The position numbers were made by a program, and so were the translations under genes. The notes below the pieces were generated by a model. The model searched no databases and had not been told where the DNA came from. It was given only the letters and a program-made list of their open reading frames with translations. A stretch of DNA of 64,000 nucleotides from Candidatus Rokuibacteriota bacterium. Lineage in GTDB: Bacteria; Methylomirabilota; Methylomirabilia; Rokubacteriales; CSP1-6. The DNA lies in contig QHSU01000057.1 of the NCBI GenBank assembly GCA_003220535.1, positions 169,397 through 233,396 of the forward strand, given 5' to 3'. Positions 17,027-25,913 of the stretch are shown here, piece by piece (position 1 is the stretch's first letter; every line of letters begins with the position of its first letter).

Positions 17027-18072
17027 AAGTCTCGTTCGGTGTCAGCCTGAGTCCGGGAACACCGCTGCTTGCCGAGAAGGACACGCGCCCGTTCATCGAC
17101 CTCGCGAAGATGGCCGACGACTACGGCGCCGAGGCCGTCGGCACGCACGACACCGCTTTCATCGGAGGCGACGCCTACGTGAGGGCCACGCTGATCGCGC
17201 TCGGCTCGTTGCGCGCTCGCGTCGGCCTTCGTCCCACGAACCCGCTCACCCGCGAGCCGCAGGTCATGGCGTCCTTCCTGGCGTCGGTCGACAGCCTCAC
17301 CGGCGGCCGGGCCTTCATGGACATGGCCAGCGGCGACAGCGCGGTCCTCAACATCGGCTACGAGGTCGCCACGCGCGCCCGGATCGAGGACTACGTGAAG
17401 TGCGTGCGCGATCTGCTGGCCACGGGCGAGGCGACGTATCAAGGCCGGCCGCAACGGGTGCGCTGGGCGTCGACCGTGACACGCCAGCGCATCCCGATCT
17501 CGATCTGCGCCGAGGGCCCCAGGATGCTGCACCTGGGCGGGCGGATCGGCGACGGCGTCACCGCCGGTACGGGACTCCTGCCCGACGTCATCCAGGACAC
17601 GATCGCGCGCGTCCACGCGGGCGCCCGCGAGGCGGGGCGCAATCCCTCCGACGTCGACATCTGGTTCACGACCCGGACGTCGCTGGACGAGGACCGGGAC
17701 AAGGCGATCCAGGGGGTCAAGGCGTCGGTGTCATCGATCCTGAACCACTCCATGCGCTTCGGGCTCGACGGCAAGCACGTCCCCGACGAGCTGAGAGCGC
17801 GGATCCAGGAATATGTCGACGGGTACGAGCTCTACGACCACGTGCTCCACGAGGGCCGCAATCCCAAGCGGATGGAGCAGCTCGGTCTGACGAACTACGC
17901 GCTGGAGCGCTTCGCGCTCGCGGGCAATGCGAGCGACTGGATCAAGCGGATCGAGCAGATCGCCGAGGCCGGCGCCCGCAAGATCTGGGTGAGTCTCCGG
18001 GCGACCGACATGGAGACCCAGCAGCACTACATGCGGATCCTCGGCGGAGAGATCATGGCGCGGTTCGTCTAG
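17023..18072 (+). CDS. LLM class flavin-dependent oxidoreductase
   Basis: A 349-residue luciferase-like (bacterial luciferase/F420-reductase fold) TIM barrel. It has the N-terminal strand KVSFGVSLSPGT, the barrel motif LASVDSLTGGRAFMDMASGD, and PISICAEGPRMLHLGGRIGDG, where flavin phosphate usually binds. It uses FMN or F420; sequence alone does not separate them. It is last in the NIPSNAP-SDR-LLM operon, consistent with an oxidative catabolic route in which the LLM enzyme oxygenates or reduces a substrate and the SDR handles an alcohol/ketone. Confidence 0.9.
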   Translation: MKVSFGVSLSPGTPLLAEKDTRPFIDLAKMADDYGAEAVGTHDTAFIGGDAYVRATLIALGSLRARVGLRPTNPLTREPQVMASFLASVDSLTGGRAFMDMASGDSAVLNIGYEVATRARIEDYVKCVRDLLATGEATYQGRPQRVRWASTVTRQRIPISICAEGPRMLHLGGRIGDGVTAGTGLLPDVIQDTIARVHAGAREAGRNPSDVDIWFTTRTSLDEDRDKAIQGVKASVSSILNHSMRFGLDGKHVPDELRARIQEYVDGYELYDHVLHEGRNPKRMEQLGLTNYALERFALAGNASDWIKRIEQIAEAGARKIWVSLRATDMETQQHYMRILGGEIMARFV

Positions 18073-18075
18073 CAG

Positions 18076-18495
18076 TCAGCGCCGCTCGGCCGCGGCCGGA
18101 GTCGCGACGTCCCGGGCGCGGAGCAGATAGAGACAGACGACGAGGCTGAGCGCCATCACGGTCAGGAGCGCAAGCTCGACGATGGTCTCGCGGAACGCGT
18201 CGGGCCGGGCCTGAGCCGTCGTTCGCGCCTCGGCCGTGAGCACGAGAATGCGCCGTACGGCCGCGATCAGCGCGACGAGCAGGAACGGTGGCACGGTCAG
18301 CACGTGCTCGCGGAACGACACGTGCACCGTATAGAGCAGCTCGACGATCGGCAGGACCAGCAAGAGCTGGTCGAGCAAGCCGATGATGCTCCCCGTGAGC
18401 CCGCCGCCCGCGACGCTCGGCGCCACGGTCACGGCCGTGGTGCCGAGCAGCACGAGCGCGCTCAGCGCCAGGAGCGCGGCCAGGCCCACGTACAC
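18076..18495 (-). CDS. PsiE-like small integral membrane protein (start uncertain)
   Basis: A 139-residue protein from GTG 18495 with four hydrophobic segments (roughly 3-22, 38-56, 67-85 and 107-127), matching the phosphate-starvation-inducible PsiE family layout. The frame stays open upstream and reads ARWREQIARIFAYTEDLVY, a likely true N-terminal cytoplasmic segment. Further back the same frame holds ATG 18597, then TGA at 18583-18585 (codon 5). No ATG, GTG or TTG lies between that TGA and GTG 18495. Either translation starts at GTG 18495 with a clipped N terminus, or a nonsense change or sequence error has split the gene. Function unknown. Confidence 0.7.
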   Translation of the reverse strand: MYVGLAALLALSALVLLGTTAVTVAPSVAGGGLTGSIIGLLDQLLLVLPIVELLYTVHVSFREHVLTVPPFLLVALIAAVRRILVLTAEARTTAQARPDAFRETIVELALLTVMALSLVVCLYLLRARDVATPAAAERR

Positions 18496-18621
18496 GAGGT
18501 CTTCGGTATAGGCGAAGATCCGCGCGATCTGCTCGCGCCACCGGGCGACGACCGGCGCCTCCTCCGACTTCCCCGCCGCCCGTCACGCCACGCTCATCGA
18601 AGCGATCCAAAGACTCCCACG

Positions 18622-18778
18622 CCGGAGGCGACGGGCGCGCGCGGTAGGGGGGTTGACCGGACCCGTTCCAGCATCGCGGCGACGGCCGTAGCGCACCCGG
18701 ATGGAGCCCAGCCGCCGCGGAGCAGCGAACGCGTGCCGCGTGATCGGGTCGACCCCCGCGCGCGCCCGTCGCCTCCGG
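18622..18778. repeat. R2a element: conserved core inside long inverted arms (copy 1)
   Basis: Left arm (from 18622) and right arm (18746-18778) share 23 perfectly inverted bases beginning CCGGAGGCGACGGGCGCGCG, with a bulge toward the core. The core shares a 25-bp identical block (18696-18720, CCCGGATGGAGCCCAGCCGC...) and the flank GACCCGTTCC with 53905-54050, while the arms of the two copies are unrelated. It starts 3 bp after the 3' end of the leftward nucleotidyltransferase gene. Confidence 0.75.
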
Positions 18779-18781
18779 AAA

Positions 18782-19690
18782 CTAGGTATTGGCCGAGTTC
18801 GCGCCCGGCTCGTTCGGCGCGGCGGCGTCGCGCGGTCGCTCGCCCAGAGGCCGGCTCGCGTCCGCGTCGATGGCCGCCGTCCAGATCGAGGTGTCCTCTT
18901 CGGTCATGCTCCCGTAGGGCGCCAGGCGCGCGTCCTCGTAGCCCCAGAGCTCGAGGTCCACCAGGTACTGGGCGCGCGAGGTCAGCGTGCCGCGGCAGAT
19001 CCGCCGAGTAGGCGCGTTCTTCATCTCCTGCTCCAGGAGGTACAGGCATCGGCGCATTACCGCCTCCGGAATGCGCCGGCGCTCGGACGGATAGATGAAG
19101 CCGAAGAGCGTGAGATGCGCGAACAGGACGCGCCAGTGCCTTCCGAAGCGTCGAGTCAGTCGCGTCCAGTCCAGCGTGTCGGCGCAGGCGTGCAGCAGGT
19201 GCGCGACGTCCGCGCCATCGTAGCGCTCGCGTTCCATCACGAACGCTTTCGACCAGATCATCTCCTCAACGGGACAGAGCGACACCGGCACGTCCAGCAC
19301 CAGGGAGGGCACCGCGTAGTTGAACCAGTCGTCGTCCACGGAGCAGACGCCGTTCCCGGCATTGAAGATGAGGTCGACGTGGTCTCCGCGCTTGCGGATC
19401 TTAGCCAGCCAATGCGGGAAGGTGAGCTCCGTCTCGCAGCCCAGGCGCCGGCCGAGGTGATCGAGGGCCTTCTGCACGTCCGCGGGGCGCAGGAAGAGAT
19501 CGAGGTCCTTCACCAGCCGCCCGATGCCCAGGTAGCGCTCGATCGCGTAGCCGCCGCCGACGAGAACCTCGATGCCGGCCGCACCGAGCTCGCGGAGCAC
19601 CCGACGATAGAACCGGTCCGTCATCGTCGATTCCCCGCCGTCGCGCGTCGCGCGCGGGGCGGGATCCATGGGTACGGTCGCCTGACTCAT
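18782..19690 (-). CDS. Nucleotidyltransferase family protein
   Basis: A 302-residue protein with an N-terminal Pol-beta-type nucleotidyltransferase fold: VLVGGGYAIERYLGIGR, then KDLDLFLRP with the metal-binding DxD, and a later HVDLIFNAGNG supplying the third acidic residue. The C-terminal part is helical and unassigned. ATG 19690 overlaps the stop of the metallophosphoesterase (ATGA). It resembles stand-alone MNT/AbiEii-type nucleotidyltransferases, but no cognate antitoxin (AbiEi) or HEPN partner is adjacent, so a toxin role is not supported. Confidence 0.85.
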   Translation of the reverse strand: MSQATVPMDPAPRATRDGGESTMTDRFYRRVLRELGAAGIEVLVGGGYAIERYLGIGRLVKDLDLFLRPADVQKALDHLGRRLGCETELTFPHWLAKIRKRGDHVDLIFNAGNGVCSVDDDWFNYAVPSLVLDVPVSLCPVEEMIWSKAFVMERERYDGADVAHLLHACADTLDWTRLTRRFGRHWRVLFAHLTLFGFIYPSERRRIPEAVMRRCLYLLEQEMKNAPTRRICRGTLTSRAQYLVDLELWGYEDARLAPYGSMTEEDTSIWTAAIDADASRPLGERPRDAAAPNEPGANSANT

Positions 19691-20469
19691 TGCGTTGGCT
19701 CTCGGCTGGCGGTGACGGGTGGCGGCGCGGGCGCGGTCGATTGGGCCGGGATCTCGACGACCCGAAAGGGGGACCGATCGGGGTACAGGCGCTGCAGAAG
19801 GGGAAGAGCCACGTTGTACACGGGCACGCCGCCCGCGGTCTTGCCCTCGGGTTGGCCGCGATGGGCGTGGCCGTGGAACACGACGCTCGCGGCATAGCGG
19901 TTGAGCGGCTCCTCGAGCCGGCTCGAGCCGAGGAACGGATAGATCTCGCGGGGCTCTCCGTCGACGGTGTCGAGGACGGGAGCGTAGTGGAGTAGGACCA
20001 CCCGGCCGAGCGTCCGCAGCCGGGCCAGCGCCGACTCGAGCTTCAGCGCCTCGTCGACGGCGGCGCGCACGAACGTCTTGATCGGCTCCTCGCCCCACGC
20101 CTGGAGCGCGCGCTCACCGAAGCCTCCGGCAAAGCCCTTCACCCCCGCGAAGCCGACCCCGGACAGCTCCACGGCGGTACCGTCGAGGATCGTGACCTCG
20201 GCGTGGGCGAGGATCTCCACGACGTCGGCGGCCGCGTCCGACTCGAAGTCGTGATTCCCCAGCACGGCGATCTTCGGCATCTTCACCGCTTGAAGCTCCT
20301 TGGCCAGGACGCGCGCCTCGTCGGCGAGGCCGCGATCGGTGAGGTCTCCGCACAACACGAGCACGTCGGCGCTCTCGCCGATCCGGGAAAACAGGGTCTG
20401 GAAGGCTCCCAGCGATCCCTTCGTGCAATGCAGGTCGCCGACCGCCGCGACCCTCACGGAGCCGGTCAT
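19687..20469 (-). CDS. Calcineurin-like metallophosphoesterase
   Basis: A 260-residue phosphoesterase with all five blocks: GDLH, GDLTDRG, GNHDFES, LHYAP and FHGHAHRG. ATG 20469 lies 4 nt after the stop of the hybrid kinase; GTG 20481 would overlap the kinase and is a weaker choice. Family members hydrolyse phosphomonoesters or cyclic nucleotides with a di-metal centre. The tight order kinase, phosphoesterase, nucleotidyltransferase suggests a signalling circuit that may make and break a nucleotide or modify a protein; this is inference. Confidence 0.9.
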   Translation of the reverse strand: MTGSVRVAAVGDLHCTKGSLGAFQTLFSRIGESADVLVLCGDLTDRGLADEARVLAKELQAVKMPKIAVLGNHDFESDAAADVVEILAHAEVTILDGTAVELSGVGFAGVKGFAGGFGERALQAWGEEPIKTFVRAAVDEALKLESALARLRTLGRVVLLHYAPVLDTVDGEPREIYPFLGSSRLEEPLNRYAASVVFHGHAHRGQPEGKTAGGVPVYNVALPLLQRLYPDRSPFRVVEIPAQSTAPAPPPVTASREPTQ

Positions 20470-20473
20470 GGCC

Positions 20474-22042
20474 TCACCCACGCACCGTGTGTTCCAGCGA
20501 GTCCAGCAGCTGAGCGAGCAGCGCGGGGTCCAGCGGCTTGACGAGGTGGTGGTCGAAGCCTGCTTCCCGCGAGCGTGCTCTATCGGATTCGTTGCTCCAG
20601 CCGGTGACGGCGATCAGACACGCCGACCTGCCCCAGGGCTCTCGTCGTAGCCGTCTGGCGACCTCGTGGCCGTCCGCCTTCGGCAGGCCGATGTCGAGCA
20701 GCACCACGGCGGGACGGAACTCATCCGCCACGGCAAGGGCCTCGAGGCCGTCGTAGGCGGTACGGATCTCGCTGCCCGTGCTGCTGCGAAGCAGCATCGC
20801 CAGGCTGTCCGCCGCGTCGTGGTTGTCGTCCACGACCAGAATGCGGAGCGAGGACGCGCCGATGTGGGCGGGCTCCTCGTCGGCGGTACGCAGAGCGTGC
20901 ACGGACTCGACGACGACCGGAAGGCGGATGACGAAGGTACTCCCCGTGCCCAGGCCGTCACTCTCGGCCGTGACTGTTCCCCCGTGCATCTCTACCAGCC
21001 GCTTCACCAGCGTGAGGCCGATACCCAGGCCCCCCGTTTGCGACTGCCCGCCCTGGGTGAACATATCGAAGATGCCCGTCAACATCTGGGGTGGGATGCC
21101 GATGCCGGTGTCCCGCACCGTCACGATGGCTTCGTTTCCTCGTCGCTCCCCGATCAGCCAGATGCGGCCGCCCCGCGCGGTGTACTTGGCGGCGTTGTTC
21201 AGGAGATTCGACACCGCCTGGGCCAGCCGCGTCAGGTCGGCGTCGAGGCAGATCGGGTCCTCAGGAATGGCGACGACGAATTCCTGGCCGCCGCCCTGGA
21301 GCAGCGCGCTGCTGGTCTCGACCGCTGACCGCAGCACCGTCGCGAGCTCCACGCGTTCCTTGCGGAGCTCGAGCCGGTTGCTGGTGATCCGCGCGACGTC
21401 CACCAGGTCGTCGATGAGCCGCGACATCTGCCGCACCTGGCGGTCGATCGCGTGCAGCGCCCACTGCGACTGTGGCCCGAGTGCCTGCTCGAGATGCAGG
21501 ATCTGAACGGCGTTGCGAATCGGGGCCAGCGGATTCCGCAGCTCGTGCGCCAGGATCGCCAGGAATTCGTTCTTCGAGCGGTCAGCCTTCTTCAAGACGT
21601 CCTCGGCATGCTTGCGGGCGGTGATGTCCACGAGCACGTTCACCGCGCCGAGCACCTTGCCGGACTCGTCGCGGATCGGGTTGGCATGAGCCAGCACGGT
21701 GCGGCGCTGGCCGTCCGGACGCTCGATGACGATCTCGTGACCGTTGTATTCCTTCCCGGTCTTCAGGGCCAGCGCCATCCAGCATTGGTCGTGCGCCAGC
21801 GCCGTTCCGTCCGTCGCGAAGAGCCTGAACGAGCCGCAGAAGCGGTCCGCGGGGTCGTTCAGCTGCGGCGCGCGCCCCCAGAGCTCGAGCGCGTGGTGGT
21901 TGAAGAACGTGATGAGCCCGTCCGGGTCGCAGGTGTAGGCGCCCGCCGGGAGCGTCTCGAGGAGGCGGTGAAGCTCCGAATGGCCTCGCGAGAAGGCTGT
22001 TTCGGCCCGCTGTCCGCCATTGGTCGGTGCATCGCTCTGCAT
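20474..22042 (-). CDS. PAS domain hybrid histidine kinase / response regulator (soluble)
   Basis: A 522-residue cytoplasmic hybrid kinase with no membrane segment. PAS domain about 25-145 (LLETLPAGAYTCDPDGLITF), HisKA with LAHELRNPLAP (phospho-His 166), HATPase with NLLNNAAKYT, RDTGIGIP and GLGIGLTLVK, then a receiver with ILVVDDN, LLDIGLPK (Asp 450) and LVKPLD. It heads a leftward operon with a metallophosphoesterase and a nucleotidyltransferase, whose starts are coupled to upstream stops. It is close in architecture to the kinase at 22714-24591, probably a paralog. Confidence 0.93.
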   Translation of the reverse strand: MQSDAPTNGGQRAETAFSRGHSELHRLLETLPAGAYTCDPDGLITFFNHHALELWGRAPQLNDPADRFCGSFRLFATDGTALAHDQCWMALALKTGKEYNGHEIVIERPDGQRRTVLAHANPIRDESGKVLGAVNVLVDITARKHAEDVLKKADRSKNEFLAILAHELRNPLAPIRNAVQILHLEQALGPQSQWALHAIDRQVRQMSRLIDDLVDVARITSNRLELRKERVELATVLRSAVETSSALLQGGGQEFVVAIPEDPICLDADLTRLAQAVSNLLNNAAKYTARGGRIWLIGERRGNEAIVTVRDTGIGIPPQMLTGIFDMFTQGGQSQTGGLGIGLTLVKRLVEMHGGTVTAESDGLGTGSTFVIRLPVVVESVHALRTADEEPAHIGASSLRILVVDDNHDAADSLAMLLRSSTGSEIRTAYDGLEALAVADEFRPAVVLLDIGLPKADGHEVARRLRREPWGRSACLIAVTGWSNESDRARSREAGFDHHLVKPLDPALLAQLLDSLEHTVRG

Positions 22043-22363
22043 GGCGATATTGCTTGTGGAGCAACACGCGTGCCAGCCCGCGCCCGCGCGTCGGCCCTGA
22101 GCCCATGGAAGACGCTGATGGCTCCTCTTCGGTAAAAACTACGCTGCGGCGGTAACAATGTTCCGGGCAACTCGCTGGTCGCTCTGGTAGATCGGCGCGC
22201 TCCTCGCTGTCGTGCGCGCCGTTGTCGTCGAGCGTCGTTGTCGACGGGCGTTCGGTCTCGTGCTGCTGGTGGTCGCGTTCTTCAGCGGCTGGCGTGCAAT
22301 CGTGAAGCCGGCGAACCTGATAATCGCCGGGCTCGTCCCGAGGGCGCAAGGCTCGTCGGACGT
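22043..22363. other. Intergenic region between YHS gene and hybrid kinase
   Basis: About 320 bp, less GC-rich in parts than the coding sequence. Both flanking genes read leftward, so the promoter of the kinase operon should lie here. Open frames present on either strand have no recognisable protein content. Confidence 0.45.
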
Positions 22364-22546
22364 CTACAGCTTCTGGTGGGCGGGGTCTCCGATCGGCTCG
22401 ATCTCGTCGATGTACGGCTCGGGATCGGCGTCGAAGATCCGTTTGCACTCCTCGGAGCAGAAATGTACGGTCACGCCCTCGTACTCGGACTGTGCTTCGG
22501 CCGACTCCAGAGCGATGACCATCATACAAACCGGATCGAGACCCAT
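22364..22546 (-). CDS. YHS domain mini-protein
   Basis: A 60-residue protein that is essentially one YHS domain: DPVCMMV, EYEGVTVHFCSEECKRIF, then DPEPYIDE. The three Cys positions (CxxV, CSEEC) match the treble-clef-like metal site seen in heavy-metal proteins and P-type ATPase N termini. ATG 22546 is preceded by GAGGGGG; the longer frame to 22615 has no ribosome-binding site. It probably binds a metal ion. No ATPase partner is adjacent. Confidence 0.85.
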   Translation of the reverse strand: MGLDPVCMMVIALESAEAQSEYEGVTVHFCSEECKRIFDADPEPYIDEIEPIGDPAHQKL

Positions 22547-22713
22547 GGTGTGACCCCCTCTCGTCTCGTCGTCGTGGATGAGCGCGTCGCGATCTTGGCG
22601 CAAGGGCCATGCCATGGTACGGCCGCCAAGAATGGCCGATTTTCAGCCGAGAAATCGACCGCGGTGGGTAAAATTTTCATCACAACCGTGTAACATCGGC
22701 CCGGCAGCAGGCC

Positions 22714-24591
22714 TCAGTGCCTGGCGAGGAAGTCTTCGAGTTGGGTCGGCTCGATGGGCTTCGTGAGGTGGGTGTCGAATCCGGAGGCCAGGGCCCTCCG
22801 CTGATCTTCGGCCTGGCCGTAGCCCGTGAGCGCGACCAGGCACGTGCCTCGGGCCTGAGGAGTCTGGCGAGCCATCCGCGCCAGAGCGTAGCCGTCGACG
22901 CCGGGCAAGCCGATGTCGATCAATGCGACATCCGGCTGGAAGGTCCGGAGCTTTTCGAGGCCGCTCAGCGCGTCCTCCGACGTCTCGACCTCGTGTCCCG
23001 CGTGCGTCAGGAGCAGGCGCAAGCCCTCGCGGGCATCGGCATTGTCCTCGACGATGAGCACACGCCGTCGCAGATTGCTGGTCGGGCTCGCCGCGGGCGG
23101 GGTCGCGTCATCCGGGCGGCGTGGCTCGACCACCGCTGGGAGACGGACCGTGAACTCGCTGCCGTGCCCCGGGCCCGCGCTCGCGACCGACACCGAGCCG
23201 CCGTGGAGCTCGACGAGCTGCTTCACCAGCGCCAGACCCAGGCCGAGGCCGCCGCGCGAGCGGTCGAGCGCCTGCGGCTCCTGCACGAACAGGTCGAAGA
23301 CCCGCTCCCGGAGCTCGGCCCGGATCCCCTCACCGGTGTCCCGTACGCGCAGGACGGCGTCGGTGTGCACCTGTCCGGTGATGAGGCGTACTTCTCCGCC
23401 GGGCGCCGTGTACTTGAGCGCGTTGTCGAGCAGGTTGTTGATCACCTGCTCGAGCCGCGCCGGATCGCCGTCGACACGGATGGGGTCGCCTTCGACCACC
23501 ACGTGATGCTCGCGGGTACGGCCGGCTTCGGCGAGCGTGTGGACGCATCGCTCCGCGAGCTCGCGCAGGTCGAGGATCTGGGGCCGGAGCTCGATCTTTC
23601 CGGAGGTCACCCGTGCGACGTCCAGGAGGTCGTCGACCAGGCGGGTGAGGCGAGCGGTCTGGCGTTGGAGGATGTCGGTCACATGATGCAGCTCGTCGGT
23701 CGTGACGAGCCGGTTCAGCACGCCCAGCGCGGTGGTGATCGTTCCCAGCGGGTTGCGCAACTCGTGGCTCAGTATGGCCAGGAACTCGTCCTTGGCCCGC
23801 GTCAGTGTCTCGGCTTCTTCGCGCCGCGCCTCGCGCTGCGCTTCGAGCTCCTTGCGCTCGGTGATGTCGACGGACACGCTGAGCACCGCCGGCTCGCCCT
23901 CGTACGTGATGACCTCCGAGTTCGTGAGGAGATAGCGCTCCTCGCCGGTCTTCGTGCGGAAGGTCACCTCGAAGTCGCGCGCCTGACCCTCGGCGATCAG
24001 CTGACGCAGCAGCTCTTCCCGCTGATCGGGCGCCACCCAGAAGCCCATCTCGGGCTTGGTTTGTCCGAGCATCTCCTCGCGGGTGTAGCCGCTGTGGCGC
24101 ACCGCGGCCTCGTTGACGTCCAGGTGACGATGCGTGCGCATGCTGACGATGGTCATCGGCAGCGGGTTGGCGCGGAACAGCTGGGCGAAGCGCCGCTCGC
24201 TCTCGCGAAGCGCCGCCTCTGCGCGAACCCGGTCGGTGATCTCGACGAGGGCGGTGAGAATGCAGGGACGTCCGTCGATGTCGATGACGTCGGCGTTGGT
24301 GATGGCCACGATCTCCTGACCGCCCTTCGTCCTGAAGCGCGCCTCGACGTCGCGGATCGGGTGCCCGGCCCGCAGCGCGGCCACGCCCTGATCGCGCTGG
24401 GAGAGATCGACCCAGACGCCCAGCTCCGGCACCGACCGCCCGATGACCTCGTCGCGGGTGTAGCCGGTGACGCGAAGGAACGCGTCGTTCACTTCGACGA
24501 CCCGGCCGTCGTCGAGGTCGGTGATGGTGAGGACGGTCGGGCTCAGCTCGAAGACCGCTCGGAGCTTCGCCGCCCACCCGGGGTCCTTCAT
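22714..24591 (-). CDS. PAS-PAS hybrid histidine kinase / response regulator (soluble)
   Basis: A 625-residue cytoplasmic hybrid kinase. PAS1 about 5-120 and PAS2 about 130-245 each end in a PAC segment (LVEITDR, SVDITER). A short coiled coil leads to HisKA LSHELRNPLGT (phospho-His 276); the HATPase has NLLDNALKYT, RDTGEGI and GLGLGLALVK; the receiver has VLIVEDN, LIDIGLPG (Asp 559) and LTKPIE. No DNA-binding output domain is present. Spaced 167 bp upstream of the YHS gene and in the same direction; co-transcription is uncertain. Confidence 0.93.
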   Translation of the reverse strand: MKDPGWAAKLRAVFELSPTVLTITDLDDGRVVEVNDAFLRVTGYTRDEVIGRSVPELGVWVDLSQRDQGVAALRAGHPIRDVEARFRTKGGQEIVAITNADVIDIDGRPCILTALVEITDRVRAEAALRESERRFAQLFRANPLPMTIVSMRTHRHLDVNEAAVRHSGYTREEMLGQTKPEMGFWVAPDQREELLRQLIAEGQARDFEVTFRTKTGEERYLLTNSEVITYEGEPAVLSVSVDITERKELEAQREARREEAETLTRAKDEFLAILSHELRNPLGTITTALGVLNRLVTTDELHHVTDILQRQTARLTRLVDDLLDVARVTSGKIELRPQILDLRELAERCVHTLAEAGRTREHHVVVEGDPIRVDGDPARLEQVINNLLDNALKYTAPGGEVRLITGQVHTDAVLRVRDTGEGIRAELRERVFDLFVQEPQALDRSRGGLGLGLALVKQLVELHGGSVSVASAGPGHGSEFTVRLPAVVEPRRPDDATPPAASPTSNLRRRVLIVEDNADAREGLRLLLTHAGHEVETSEDALSGLEKLRTFQPDVALIDIGLPGVDGYALARMARQTPQARGTCLVALTGYGQAEDQRRALASGFDTHLTKPIEPTQLEDFLARH

Positions 24592-24634
24592 TTTCAGGAG
24601 TCTGACGCTACCAGAGCGCTCCGCGCAAGCGAGT

Positions 24635-25717
24635 TCACCAGGCGGTGGTTGCGCCTGGCTTGAGGATCCACACGGCGTCGGGATCGAGGTGGCGCCGGCT
24701 CACTTCCTCGGCGATCCGCCGCGGCGGCTCGTCGTAGGGCTCCCGAGCGAGCGCGAAGGTTCCCCAGTGGATTCCTACGAACTTGGCCGCGCGCAGGTCG
24801 ACCCACGCCTGGAGCGCTTCCTCCGGCGAGATGTGGACCGGGTGGGCGAGCGCGCGAGGCGTGTAGGAGCCGATGGGCAGCGCGGCCAGATCGAAGGGCC
24901 CCAGGGCCTCGCCGGTCTCCTTGAAGTGCCGGTAGTAACCGGTGTCCCCGGCGAAGTAGAAGCGCTTGGAGCCGAGCACCGCCCAGGACGCCCACAAGCG
25001 CCGCCCCTGGTCGATGAGGGTGCGACCAGAGCCGTGTTGTGCAGGCGTGCACACGACGGTCAGGCCCGCGACGGTCACCGACTCGCCCCAGTTCAACTCG
25101 ACGACGTTCGTGATGCCACGATCCTCTAGCCAGGCCTTGAGGCCCAGGGGCACCACGAAGCGTGGATTGAACGTCCGGGCCAGACGCCGGACGGTTGCCT
25201 CATCGAGATGATCGTAGTGGTCGTGCGAGATCAGGACGAAATCGATTCGCGGCAGATCGCTGAAGGGAATACCGGGCGGCGTATATCGGCCGACACCGAC
25301 CAGCCCGCCGAATGGTCCCGTCCGATTGGCCCAGGTGGGGTCGGTCAGGAAATTGACGCCATCGAGCTGGACCAGCAGGGTCGAGTGACCGACCCACGTC
25401 ACCGTCGGGTTGCTCGTGTTGGCTCGCAAGGCGTTGGCGTCGACCGCGGCGAGCGGAAGAGCCGCGACGCGGCGCTCGCCAACGAGCCAGGTTCCGCCCA
25501 GGACCACGGAGTGAATTCGCGTCCAGAGCGAAGCCCGGTGGTACTCCGGGTCGAGGTTCCGGAAGACGCTCCCGGCGCGCGGTGCCGGTGAGAGACCCGC
25601 GACGACCGGCGGGGTCGCGAGGGACGCCGGAATAGACTGGGGCGACGCTTCGCCAGCACTGACGACCAGAGCCAGGACGAGCAGGAGAACCGCGCGCTGT
25701 CCCGTACGAGCGAACAC
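24635..25717 (-). CDS. Exported MBL-fold hydrolase, NAPE-PLD/UlaG-like
   Basis: A 360-residue metallo-beta-lactamase-fold protein with an N-terminal signal peptide (LLLVLALVVSAGEAS). It carries WVGHSTLLVQLDG, the metal motif SHDHYDHLD, then CTPAQHGSG, YFAGDTGYYRHF and the late HWGTFALAREPYDE, as in N-acyl-phosphatidylethanolamine phospholipase D and UlaG-like proteins. A role on envelope phospholipids is plausible, because the next upstream gene on the same strand encodes an exported PLD-superfamily lipoprotein, with an R2b element between them. Confidence 0.88.
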   Translation of the reverse strand: MFARTGQRAVLLLVLALVVSAGEASPQSIPASLATPPVVAGLSPAPRAGSVFRNLDPEYHRASLWTRIHSVVLGGTWLVGERRVAALPLAAVDANALRANTSNPTVTWVGHSTLLVQLDGVNFLTDPTWANRTGPFGGLVGVGRYTPPGIPFSDLPRIDFVLISHDHYDHLDEATVRRLARTFNPRFVVPLGLKAWLEDRGITNVVELNWGESVTVAGLTVVCTPAQHGSGRTLIDQGRRLWASWAVLGSKRFYFAGDTGYYRHFKETGEALGPFDLAALPIGSYTPRALAHPVHISPEEALQAWVDLRAAKFVGIHWGTFALAREPYDEPPRRIAEEVSRRHLDPDAVWILKPGATTAW

Positions 25718-25800
25718 CGGTTCCTAGCGTACACGTCCTTCGAGCAGCTCGCCAGCGGCAGACCGCAGCCCGGCCGGCCGCGCGCCGGACGGGTGGCGTC

Positions 25801-25913
25801 GGGGGCCGGCCCACGCGACCGGCTCCGTCACCCACTCGCCCGAATCGCAGCTCTGCGAGCTGCGGGCGGGACGAGGGGGTCCCACTCCGACGATCGCGTG
25901 GGCCGCCGCGGAT
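25801..25913. repeat. R2b element: conserved core inside inverted arms (copy 1, eroded arms)
   Basis: Core 25824-25890 matches 61428-61494 at 64 of 67 positions, starting CTCCGTCACCCACTCGCCCG. Inside the core is a 7-bp hairpin, GCAGCTC/GAGCTGC. The flanking arms (25801-25823 and 25891-25913) pair at 16 of 23 positions with a perfect 12-bp block including GCCCACGCGA. The arms share no sequence with those of the 61-kb copy. It abuts the 3' end of the leftward PLD-like gene. Confidence 0.75.

Noticed and set aside
18782..19690. AbiEii-type toxin of a toxin-antitoxin or phage-defence system
   Set aside because: Only the nucleotidyltransferase fold is shared; no AbiEi antitoxin or HEPN partner is adjacent and the gene is coupled to a phosphoesterase instead.
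20666..24663. Long plus-strand frames antisense to the histidine kinases
   Set aside because: They are Arg/Ala/Gly-rich shadow frames typical of GC-rich DNA, without domain content or ribosome-binding sites.
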